A DNA stretch of 64,000 bases from Halocatena salina (lineage in GTDB: Archaea; Halobacteriota; Halobacteria; Halobacteriales; Haloarculaceae), in contig NZ_CP096020.1 of assembly GCF_023115355.1 (NCBI RefSeq), positions 310,001-374,000 on the forward strand, in the 5' to 3' direction. The position numbers and the translations under genes are program-made. The notes beneath the pieces were generated by a model that was not told the DNA's origin, made no database searches, and was given only the letters and a program-made list of their open reading frames with translations. Below are positions 7,098 to 14,828 of the stretch, piece after piece. How positions within the stretch are numbered: position 1 is the stretch's first letter; the number at the start of each line of letters is the position of its first letter.

Positions 7098-8840
7098 TCA
7101 GTCGTCCGTACTCTCCGGATTTTTACGTATGTCGGTCACGACTTCCGTCCGTGATTTGTCAATATCGACATCCTCCGTAGTGATCTCCTTAACGCGTTGT
7201 TCGAACTCCTCGGACTGCAGGAGTTCGTACTCGTTGTCGAGACCGAGGTAGAGCGTGTAACACATCACGATCAGAACGATTGCGAACGGGAAGCCGGTCG
7301 CGATAGCGGCGGTTTGTAACGCGTTGAGACCGCCACCGTACAGCAGTAATGCCGCTACGCCGCCCTCGACGGTTGCCCAGAAGATGCGCTGGATCTTTGG
7401 CACGTCGTGCTTACCACCCGATGTTAGGTGGTCAACGACTAGCGACCCGGAGTCAGAGGACGTGACGAAGAACGTGACTACGAGTAGGACGGCCAGCAAT
7501 CCGGAGACAGCACCGATGGGGAACTGCTCAAGTAAGGCAAACATGGCGACAGTCTGGCCCGTCTGCTCGTAGGCCGCAAGCACCGCGCCGTTAGCCTGTA
7601 GCGAGTTGTACAATGCGCTCCCGCCGAACGTCGCCAGCCAGATGGTCGAGAACAGTGACGGGATGATGAGTACGCCGATGACGAACTCCCGAACCGTCCG
7701 CCCCTTCGAGATGCGCGCGATGAACGTTCCGACGAACGGCGACCAGGCGATCCACCATGCCCAGTAGAACACGGTCCAGGAGTTGACCGTCGATTGGCCG
7801 TCACCGAGTGCCCCTGTGAAGAACGCGAGCGTCGGTAGGTTGCCGAGATATGATCCGAGACCTTGCACCCAAGCACCGAAGACGTAGACGGTCGGCCCGA
7901 CGACGAGGACGAATCCCAGCAGGGCGAACATTAGGTAGACGTTCAGCGTGCTCAGGCGCTTGACACCGCCTTCTAAACCGGCGGCGACAGACGCTGTTGC
8001 GATACCGGTGATGACGGCTATCAGGACGATCTGCGGGATCGTCCCGGTCGGGACGGTCGCAACACTCAGGACGTCCCCTAGAATGTAAGATAGCCCTTTG
8101 TTGATCTGTTTGACGCCAAGACCGAGCGACGTTGCGAGTCCAAACAGCGTCGCGAACACCGTCACCAGGTCAATGAGGTGGCCTGGCCAGCGATAGATGC
8201 GCTCGCCGAGCAACGGCCAGAAGATCGACCGGAAAGTCAGTGGGAGCCCGCGATTGAACGAGAAGAACGCGAGACTGAGACCGACCAGTCCGTAGATCGC
8301 CCACGGGTGAACACCCCAGTGGAAGAACGTCTGTGTCATCGCGGCGATGCCCGCTGCTCCGGTGCCTGCTTCGGCCTCATAGAATCCAGGAACGTTCGAG
8401 TAGTAAAATATCGGTTCCGAGACGCTGAAGAACATGAGGCCGATCCCCATCCCAGCACTGAACAGCATCGCCATCCACGAAAAGTCGCTGAATTCCGTCT
8501 CGGCTTCGACGCCACCGATCCGGACGTCCCCGTATTTGCTGAATGCAAAAAACAGGAGCCCGGCGATAAAGACGTTCACGGAAAGGAGGAAGAACCAGCC
8601 GAAGTTCCCTTCGAAGAAGCGCCGGACGTTCGAATAAACCGTGGCCGCTTGTTCGCCGAGAACGATGGTAGCGCCGACGAACAGGGCGATAACCATGAGT
8701 GAGACGGGAAAGACGATAGGATGGATATCAAATCCCCACTTCTGGATGTTGCCGTCGCCGGGTTCGCGCTCTGATTCCGGATGGAACAGATCCATCTGAA
8801 GCCCCTCCGTCAGTCCGCCCTGCTCATCACTGTCTGTCAT
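7098..8840 (-). CDS. BCCT-family betaine/choline/carnitine transporter
   Basis: A 580-residue protein with twelve predicted helices and the BCCT signatures. These are AGMGIGLMFFSVSEPIFYYS (about 130-150), HWGVHPWAIYGLVGLSLAFF (about 173-192) and the highly conserved segment around NSWTVFYWAWWIAWSPFVG with ISKGRTVREFV after it. Family members import glycine betaine and similar compatible solutes with Na+ or H+. The tail after the last helix is acidic and hydrophilic (residues about 530-580), a region that senses osmotic state in related carriers. It is monocistronic: gaps on both sides exceed 400 bp. Substrate choice among betaine, choline and carnitine is not resolved. Confidence 0.93.
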   Translation of the reverse strand: MTDSDEQGGLTEGLQMDLFHPESEREPGDGNIQKWGFDIHPIVFPVSLMVIALFVGATIVLGEQAATVYSNVRRFFEGNFGWFFLLSVNVFIAGLLFFAFSKYGDVRIGGVEAETEFSDFSWMAMLFSAGMGIGLMFFSVSEPIFYYSNVPGFYEAEAGTGAAGIAAMTQTFFHWGVHPWAIYGLVGLSLAFFSFNRGLPLTFRSIFWPLLGERIYRWPGHLIDLVTVFATLFGLATSLGLGVKQINKGLSYILGDVLSVATVPTGTIPQIVLIAVITGIATASVAAGLEGGVKRLSTLNVYLMFALLGFVLVVGPTVYVFGAWVQGLGSYLGNLPTLAFFTGALGDGQSTVNSWTVFYWAWWIAWSPFVGTFIARISKGRTVREFVIGVLIIPSLFSTIWLATFGGSALYNSLQANGAVLAAYEQTGQTVAMFALLEQFPIGAVSGLLAVLLVVTFFVTSSDSGSLVVDHLTSGGKHDVPKIQRIFWATVEGGVAALLLYGGGLNALQTAAIATGFPFAIVLIVMCYTLYLGLDNEYELLQSEEFEQRVKEITTEDVDIDKSRTEVVTDIRKNPESTDD

Positions 8841-9482
8841 TCGATACCTCGGTGCGGGGATGCTGTTGTTGGCCGGTTGACCTCATCGTAGTGCTCTCAG
8901 TTCTCTGGCGTCGCTTTGGATGGATACCGGTCGTCTTGTCGCGACCACCACTGCGTCGGTCGTGTCCTCGATACGACTGCGATGTCGAGTTCGTTGTCGG
9001 TGCGCGTGTACTGTCACGCAACATTGATCGTCGTCGGTTGGGTTCGAAACCGAATCACTGCTGTCTGTCCGGTTCGGACGGGAGAAGCAATACAGTCGGT
9101 CGTGGTGTGAGTTCCAGCCTGGCCTTCTTTCACGATCACCTGCTTGACACAGTTGAATGTGTCGTATGGTCAGTTCTACTGTGAGGATGGGGTTCGAGGC
9201 TGAAACCATACCCACTTCATGATATTTTTTATTTAAGTCTGTCAAACGTACAATTCACGTATCGAACAGGGTGCGATAGCGAGCTCTGGAGTGTTCCCGG
9301 TGACGCCGCATCGAAGGCGGCAAGCACCACCCATTCGTTGTCACGGCAGCGCTTCTGAAACCAACTTTGAACAATGTCGTGAACTCCGATCGGTCGAGAT
9401 CTCGGGAGATCGTCTGATCTGAAAGCTCCTCCGTCGTCGAACCACCAAACAAATATTACCATATGTCCATTCTTAGTTTGGT
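8841..9482. other. Long intergenic region, no supported gene
   Basis: About 640 bp between the BCCT gene and the SHOCT-like membrane protein. Open frames on the minus strand (for example 9229-9462) show no family motif and no haloarchaeal codon pattern. The promoter of the BCCT gene should lie in the first 100 bp, and the AT-rich segment at 9445-9480 is likely that of the gene at 9483. Confidence 0.4.
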
Positions 9483-9941
9483 ATGCAACTCCGTCGCCTC
9501 ATTGAAGAATACACCCCAGATGGGACGCTCGGTCGGCTGGGATTGGCTGTAGCTACCGGCTCAACTGGCGGATTCCTGTTGTGGGCAGCAGCAGTCGGAT
9601 TATTCACAGGCACCGCTCTTTCGACCGTTTTGATTACTCCACCAGCAGCAATCGGCTTCTTTGTATGTGCAATCATAACAACACTTATGATTTGGCCGGT
9701 TTATCTCTCCGCTATTGGCCGTGTCGACTCTCCAGTCGACTATGCTAGTGAGCTACGCGACCAGCCGTCGATATCGCCGACAGAGCAGATTAAAGACGAA
9801 TATCAGACTGGCAACCTCTCGGAGACCGATCTCGAACGGGAGCTTGAAGCGGTGCTCGAGAAATCAAATCGGTCCCAGTCGAAGGACCATACGCAACGAT
9901 CTCAGAACGATCAGCAATTAGAAGAGCTAGAGAACGACTGA
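9483..9941 (+). CDS. Two-helix membrane protein with SHOCT-like C-terminal domain
   Basis: A 152-residue protein. Two hydrophobic helices (about residues 20-45, GLAVATGSTGGFLLWAAAVG, and 48-75) are followed by a hydrophilic tail. Residues about 98-127 (SPTEQIKDEYQTGNLSETDL then ERELEAVLE) fit the SHOCT motif, a short helical pair often found at the end of membrane or stress proteins and thought to mediate oligomerisation. The last 25 residues are polar and disordered. An AT-rich segment just upstream of the ATG may be the promoter. Function unknown. Confidence 0.75.
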   Translation: MQLRRLIEEYTPDGTLGRLGLAVATGSTGGFLLWAAAVGLFTGTALSTVLITPPAAIGFFVCAIITTLMIWPVYLSAIGRVDSPVDYASELRDQPSISPTEQIKDEYQTGNLSETDLERELEAVLEKSNRSQSKDHTQRSQNDQQLEELEND

Positions 9942-10100
9942 TTCTACCCGGTAGCCCTCCGTCGCACAGGGACTGGAAACCGTGCGGACGCCATCAGAAA
10001 CTTCTGTTAAAAAAGTGGAGGATCAGTTCTATAACGAAGTCGTGCTCTAGGATCCACGGAGGACTCCCCCATCACTCGAACCAACGGACGTTCTACTGTC

Positions 10101-10481
10101 TCACTCTGTGGTGCGGCGAGCAAGCCCTTGGAGGAGGAACTCAGCAGAGGAACGGGTCGTAGCGAGGGGCGTATCGTGAACGTCACAGATGCGTAACAGG
10201 GCAGAGATATCGGGTTCGTGGGGTTGAGCAGTGAGGGGGTCCCGGAGGAAAATCACCCCATCAAGACGGTTTTCGGCGGTTTCAGCACCAATCATTAGAT
10301 CACCACCGACAGGCCCCGATTTTTTCCGTTCGACGGTCAGGCTGGTTTCGTCGGTGATCCGTTGTCCAGTCGTCCCTGTTCCCACGAGATCGAAGGTCGC
10401 GAGCAAATCCTCATACGTACGAACAAGGTCGATCATCTCCGGTTTTTCTTCGTCGTGGGCAATCAGCGCGAGACGTGTCAT
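10101..10481 (-). CDS. mgsA: Methylglyoxal synthase
   Basis: A 126-residue protein matching MgsA along its length. It starts with the beta-strand [13 protein letters not shown] (family IAHDxxK), then has TGTTG (phosphate loop, about 35-39), SGPVGGD with the likely catalytic Asp61, and [15 protein letters not shown], which contains the active-site His88. It converts dihydroxyacetone phosphate to methylglyoxal and phosphate, a bypass of lower glycolysis. Methylglyoxal synthase is widespread in haloarchaea. It is monocistronic in this window. No methylglyoxal-detoxifying gene is adjacent; the VOC protein at 29210 is distant and unassigned. Confidence 0.93.
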   Translation of the reverse strand: MTRLALIAHDEEKPEMIDLVRTYEDLLATFDLVGTGTTGQRITDETSLTVERKKSGPVGGDLMIGAETAENRLDGVIFLRDPLTAQPHEPDISALLRICDVHDTPLATTRSSAEFLLQGLARRTTE

Positions 10482-10772
10482 AACGGGTTTTCTTGATGGC
10501 AGCCTATTAAGAATACGGCTCCTGATATTGGATTACTGAAAACGTCTCACTAGCCGGCTGCTAAGCTGGCATCGCTGCTCGGGACCAGCTAAATGGATTA
10601 TTAGAATATATTGTGGACTCACTATACAAATAAACTATAATTTATATTATGTTTGTAATCGTGTCTTCGAGCGTTCGTAGGCAGTATCATCGGGGCCCGA
10701 ATCAAAATGTGCTACCGAGTTGAACGTTCCCACGATCGCTAGAGACGATGATAGATTCAAGATATCTCCGAG

Positions 10773-12440
10773 TCAAGCGGCGTCGACCGTCAGATCGACC
10801 GTCGTTGACACTGGCCGTCCGGCAAACTCCGCAGAGACAGCAAGCTCGTACTCGCCCGACCCGATTCCCTGAGGCGGGCGAACCATCCAGTCGACTTCGG
10901 CGTCGTTTTCGGGACCGGACGCCCCCTCGATCGACGGAGCAGCTGCGACGTCGTGGAACGTCGCCGTCGCAGGCTCGGATTCCCACCCGTCCGGTGCATC
11001 GAGCGTCACGCTAACCGTTTCGAGTGCGCTCGGTGCGTGGTTGGTGAACGTGACCGTCAGATCGCGCGCCTCGCCTGGAACGACCGTCGGTTCATCGGTA
11101 TTGATCGATAGCAGGGCGGCGGGCACAGCGTCGTCCGACTGTCCGCGTTCGACGCGATACAACTTGTGACCGTGAGCAGGGACCGACGCACCGATCATTC
11201 CGGCGGTCGCGGTGACCGTGCCAGCCCAGAGATCACGCGCGATGTACGCCGACTCAACATCGAAACCGACCTCGCGGGCGCTGGTCAGTATCGGACGTGT
11301 CCGCTCACCACGGTTCAACAGTGCGACCGCACGATCGCCGTTCGCAAGCGGCTTCATCCAGACCTCTGTTCCGTCGGCTCCATCCGTGTTCTTGATACGC
11401 CGTCCCTGTTTGCCAGCCGGATCCTGATCGATCGCAATCACTGCCTCGTTGGTGAGGATCTCACGGGTTTGTTCGGACATGTTTCGAACGTCGTTACCCG
11501 CTATCAACGGCGCGGCCATCATCGCCCACAGCCCGAAGTGTGTCCTGTCTTCAGTCGCAGTCAGCCCGGGGTAACCGTCAATGTCGACGCCGACTTCGAG
11601 CATGTCGGGATCGTTCCAGTGGTCCGGACCAGCGTGGGCTGCCAGCGGTTCGTTCATATCCACGATGTCGATGACGCCATGGTACCACGTGTCTTCATCG
11701 ACGGTCCAAAGTGGCTTGATATCGCCCGTCGTCCGCCAGAGCGAACCACCCACTTCGTGACCCCAGAGCCACGGATCGTTGTTGCCCCACTCACAGATGC
11801 TCAGAACGATCTCCCGGTCAGTTGCTTCGAGTGCCTCGTGCATCCGCGTGTATCGTTCGACCGCCGACAGCCCGTAGTGATCGCCGCAGTTATCGTACTT
11901 CAAGTAGTCGACACCCCAGTCAGCGAACGCTTGGGCGTCACGCTCTTCGTGACCGAGACTTCCGGGATATCCCCCACATGTTGTCGTACCAGCGGATTCG
12001 TAGATACCGAGCTTCAATCCTCGATCGTGAACGTAGTCGGCCACTGCATCGATTCCATTCGGAAACTTCTCGGGATCTGGCTGGAGATTGCCGTCTTCGT
12101 CGCGTTCCTCGGTCATCCAACAATCATCGATATTGACGTACTCATATCCTGCTGCTTTCATGCCGCTCTCGACGATCGCATCGGCCGTCTCTTTGATCAA
12201 CGCTGCACTGACATCACAGGCGAACGTGTTCCAACTGTTCCATCCCATCGGAGGGGCTTCGGCCAGCGTGCTCTCCTCTTGCTGTCCCTCCTCGGCAGCA
12301 GAGACACTGCTAGTCGATACCAAGGAACCAGCTCCGAGTGCCGCTGCTCCCTTCATCAACAATCGCCTGGAAATTCCACCCGCGATCGAACTATCGTTCA
12401 CCCTTGCCGTACTATCATCGTGACCGCTGTTATCTTCCAT
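10773..12440 (-). CDS. Secreted GH27 alpha-galactosidase with NEW3-type C-terminal domain
   Basis: A 555-residue enzyme. A twin-arginine signal (SRRLLMKGAAALGAGSL, about 24-40) is followed by the GH27 barrel: PPMGWNSWNTFACDV (63-77), YVNIDDCWM (101-109), DYLKYDNCG with the catalytic nucleophile Asp183, and HWNDPDMLEVG (274-284), which carries the acid/base aspartate. An Ig-like NEW3 domain fills about residues 440-540 (VVPGEARDLTVTFTNHAPSA). It cleaves terminal alpha-1,6-galactose from galactosides or galactomannan outside the cell. It flanks the xylan region. A 443-codon plus-strand frame covering it is an antisense shadow. A GH27 isomaltodextranase or arabinopyranosidase activity cannot be excluded. 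Confidence 0.9.
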   Translation of the reverse strand: MEDNSGHDDSTARVNDSSIAGGISRRLLMKGAAALGAGSLVSTSSVSAAEEGQQEESTLAEAPPMGWNSWNTFACDVSAALIKETADAIVESGMKAAGYEYVNIDDCWMTEERDEDGNLQPDPEKFPNGIDAVADYVHDRGLKLGIYESAGTTTCGGYPGSLGHEERDAQAFADWGVDYLKYDNCGDHYGLSAVERYTRMHEALEATDREIVLSICEWGNNDPWLWGHEVGGSLWRTTGDIKPLWTVDEDTWYHGVIDIVDMNEPLAAHAGPDHWNDPDMLEVGVDIDGYPGLTATEDRTHFGLWAMMAAPLIAGNDVRNMSEQTREILTNEAVIAIDQDPAGKQGRRIKNTDGADGTEVWMKPLANGDRAVALLNRGERTRPILTSAREVGFDVESAYIARDLWAGTVTATAGMIGASVPAHGHKLYRVERGQSDDAVPAALLSINTDEPTVVPGEARDLTVTFTNHAPSALETVSVTLDAPDGWESEPATATFHDVAAAPSIEGASGPENDAEVDWMVRPPQGIGSGEYELAVSAEFAGRPVSTTVDLTVDAA

Positions 12441-13038
12441 ACAACACCTATTGTTTTATCTATGATAATATTTTTGGATTATAGAAAAAATAATTAATTT
12501 ATATTATATCTCCATATTTATAGAAAGTTAATCACGTAGCAGTATGAGTAAGGCGTATTAGTTACTTACTCGAATAGGAGATAACAAGCCACAGAATGTA
12601 TGGTTTCTGATGTCCAGTATCTGTTAACTCACTCACCCATCCATACCTTCTGGGAGAACAAAACGTTACCATTTGTCCGACTGCTAACACCCGCATCTTC
12701 TGGTAGTCGAATAGATATCCATCGGTGAACACTGTCCTAGACACATTAAAAATATTAAATGAATATAAGTATTATTAATAATTTATCAAAATTTATATTT
12801 ATATAATTTATTTTATATTTTTAGGAACGGTGTTCATACTACCTTATTGATATCGGAAAATACGTCGCATACGGGCATCTTGGTACGAGTGATATGAAAA
12901 TAGAGATATATTACCATAAAATTAAATCCTTAATAACAGATGTGGTCGGAAAGTCGGTTTGATGATCGATGATATTCTCACCGAGATTGTTGCCCAACTA
13001 AATTCGTTCATGGCGCATACGAACAAAGGGATCGTGCC
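12441..13038. other. AT-rich intergenic region
   Basis: Very AT-rich, with runs of A/T tracts at 12475-12530 and 12750-12830. The minus-strand frame at 12562-12744 has no recognisable family. A short frame at 12962-13042 (26 codons) ends in a TGA that overlaps the ATG of the decayed permease fragment, as in coupled ABC operons. Confidence 0.4.
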
Positions 13039-13248
13039 ATGAGCTAGGCCATCGTCGCAAAGAAGGATCTACAGGATGCCATCCGCTCGAAACTGCTGTG
13101 GATAGTGTCGGTTCTGTTTTGGCTCCTTCACACTCTGAGACGGTCGGAACAACTCGAATTCACTGCTGCAACAGAATCGCTAGCTTCGGATGACCGAATC
13201 ACAAGGCCACTTCAAGAAGTGAGCGGATCACAGGGTTCGAGTCTATGA
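13039..13248 (+). pseudogene. Truncated ABC-2 type permease with in-frame amber codon
   Basis: From the ATG at 13039 the frame reads M-S-stop-AIVAKKDLQDAIRSKLLW then IVSVLFWLL. The KKD-x-x-DAIRSKLLW pattern is the start of haloarchaeal ABC-2/NosY-type permeases, where the third residue is usually Trp. Here TAG replaces what would be TGG. After about 35 residues similarity to the expected membrane segments is lost, and the frame ends at 13246-13248. The preceding 26-codon frame overlaps by ATGA and may be the tail of its partner gene. I infer a dead fragment of an exporter operon. Confidence 0.55.
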
Positions 13249-13733
13249 GGCTCGCACACCAGCCGCGATGTCATACGATCCAACGATAGTGGAACATTAT
13301 TTGTTATAAAATCCAGCATTGGTAAAGAGATGGGAATAAATGACGACGTCCCCCGCAAACAGACACAGAATATCGGAACCATCATGATTTAGCACATATA
13401 CGAGCGACGACGTCCGATATGGATTACAGACGTACGTCTGTAATTATAATCGTTCGAACGGCTTCGATCGGTACTGTAATTCCATTATTAGTGGAATTTG
13501 ACGGGGTATCATGTGTTCGTCCTAGAGATCGGATAGCGTCGTTATCCACCCCCACCGAAACGACGCCCACCGTTGTAAGGTCTCGTTGCCCTTCGATTTG
13601 TTCGAGACCGTCTTCCAGTAGTAGGAGGGAACGCTACTGACTGCGTTCGTTTCCATTTGTTCGATATACTGGGAATCATTCGTGTTGGAGCGCAACGCTT
13701 GGTCATATATCACGGTGATTTATTATCACGTTT
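13249..13733. other. Intergenic region upstream of xylose dehydrogenase
   Basis: No recognised gene. It holds a perfect 22-bp palindrome (13423-13444) and an 11-bp ATCAC-G-GTGAT dyad (13709-13719) about 15 bp before the xdh start. The minus-strand frame at 13522-13713 has no known motif. Confidence 0.4.
13423..13444. promoter_or_regulatory. Perfect 22-bp palindrome
   Basis: ATTACAGACGT followed by its exact reverse complement ACGTCTGTAAT, without a spacer. It lies 290 bp before the xylose dehydrogenase start in a gene-free stretch. Symmetry of this length suggests a dimeric regulator site or a relic of a mobile element end. No second copy was noticed in the window. Confidence 0.4.
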
Positions 13734-14828
13734 GTGCAATCGGTAGTCGTGGAACTAGATGAGATTCAGGCGGTGCTCGAATCGTTCTCACACCGCGACT
13801 GGCAGCAAGCAGATGAAGACGCGGGACCGATCCGATTCGCCATGGTCGGGTTGGGGTGGTGGACCCGTGATGAAGCATTACCCGCTGTCGAGGATTCGAC
13901 GCTCTGTGAAACGACAGTCGTCGTCAGCGGCTCAACAGAGAAAACCGAAGCGGTCATAGACGAACACGAATCGGTACACACCGGGCTTACGTACGAGGAG
14001 TTCGGGGCGGGCGAAGCAGCCGACGCGTACGATGCAGTCTACGTCTGTACCCCGAACGCCCGCCACCTCGAATTCGTCGATATCGCCGCCGATCAAGGCA
14101 AGGCGGTCCTCTGTGAGAAACCCATGGAAGCAACCGTCGAGCGCGCAGAGGAGATCGTCGATAGCTGCCGGAATGCAGACGTAACCGCGATGATTGCCTA
14201 TCGCATGCACACTGAACCGGCGATCAGGCGAGCGCGGGAACTGCTCCGAGCGGGCGTGATCGGTGATCCGATCCACGCCCACAGTGATATGTCCCAGGGG
14301 ATCATCGGCTGGGGAGCTGATCAGTGGCGACTCGATCCCGACCGTGCTGGCTATGGAACGAGCGTGATGGATCTGGGCATCTACTCGGTCAACACCACGC
14401 GATTCGTCCTCGGTCGTGATCCGATCGCGGTACAGTCGATGATGCACAGTGACCACGAGTTCTTCTCGGCAGTCCCCGACGAAGTCGCGGCGTTCACCGT
14501 CGCCTTCGAGGACGATATTTATGCTACTTGTACCGCGAGCCAGAACGCCCATCTGAACAGTTATCTTCGGATCGTCGGAAGCGAGGGTGTGATCCGGATC
14601 GAACCGGCATTCCACGGCGAGAGCAGCCTTGACGTGACGAGTGGCGAGACGACGATCGACGTTGACACCGATCAGGTCAACCAGATGGAAGCGGAGTTCG
14701 ACTACTTCGCGGACTGTTTCCTTTCGGATCGGGAGCCGTACGCAACGCCCGAACACGGTCTCCTCGACATGCGGACGCTCGCAGCTATCTACGAGAGTAA
14801 CGAGAGTGCCGAGACGATCGAGATCTAA
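13734..14828 (+). CDS. xdh: NADP-type D-xylose 1-dehydrogenase (Gfo/Idh/MocA family)
   Basis: A 364-residue oxidoreductase. A Rossmann fold begins at FAMVGLGWWTRDEALPAV (about 35-52), and VYVCTPNARHLEF then GKAVLCEKPME carry the family EKP motif. The catalytic-domain helix MDLGIYSVNTTRF follows. The GLGWW-T start and overall length match the haloarchaeal xylose dehydrogenase group (Gfo6), which oxidises xylose to xylono-lactone in the Weimberg-type pathway. The start is GTG at 13734, or GTG at 13749, which is closer to family length. It converges on the importer permease with overlapping stop codons. The xylan context strongly supports xylose as substrate, but glucose-fructose oxidoreductase relatives share the fold. 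Confidence 0.85.
   Translation: MQSVVVELDEIQAVLESFSHRDWQQADEDAGPIRFAMVGLGWWTRDEALPAVEDSTLCETTVVVSGSTEKTEAVIDEHESVHTGLTYEEFGAGEAADAYDAVYVCTPNARHLEFVDIAADQGKAVLCEKPMEATVERAEEIVDSCRNADVTAMIAYRMHTEPAIRRARELLRAGVIGDPIHAHSDMSQGIIGWGADQWRLDPDRAGYGTSVMDLGIYSVNTTRFVLGRDPIAVQSMMHSDHEFFSAVPDEVAAFTVAFEDDIYATCTASQNAHLNSYLRIVGSEGVIRIEPAFHGESSLDVTSGETTIDVDTDQVNQMEAEFDYFADCFLSDREPYATPEHGLLDMRTLAAIYESNESAETIEI

Noticed and set aside
9229-9462. A minus-strand frame in the gap before the SHOCT-like gene
   Set aside because: No family pattern; two overlapping frames look equally open, as in non-coding DNA of this base composition.
11166-12497. A 443-codon plus-strand frame
   Set aside because: It runs antisense to the GH27 gene, has no motif and a poor composition; haloarchaeal codon bias leaves antisense frames open.
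13522-13713. A minus-strand frame of 63 codons
   Set aside because: Possibly a gene remnant, but no motif and no start context. Left unannotated.
13423-13719. Reading the palindrome and the ATCAC dyad as known pentose-regulator sites
   Set aside because: I cannot recall a motif to match, the two elements differ, and the dehydratase dyad has a different spacer. Reported only as symmetry.
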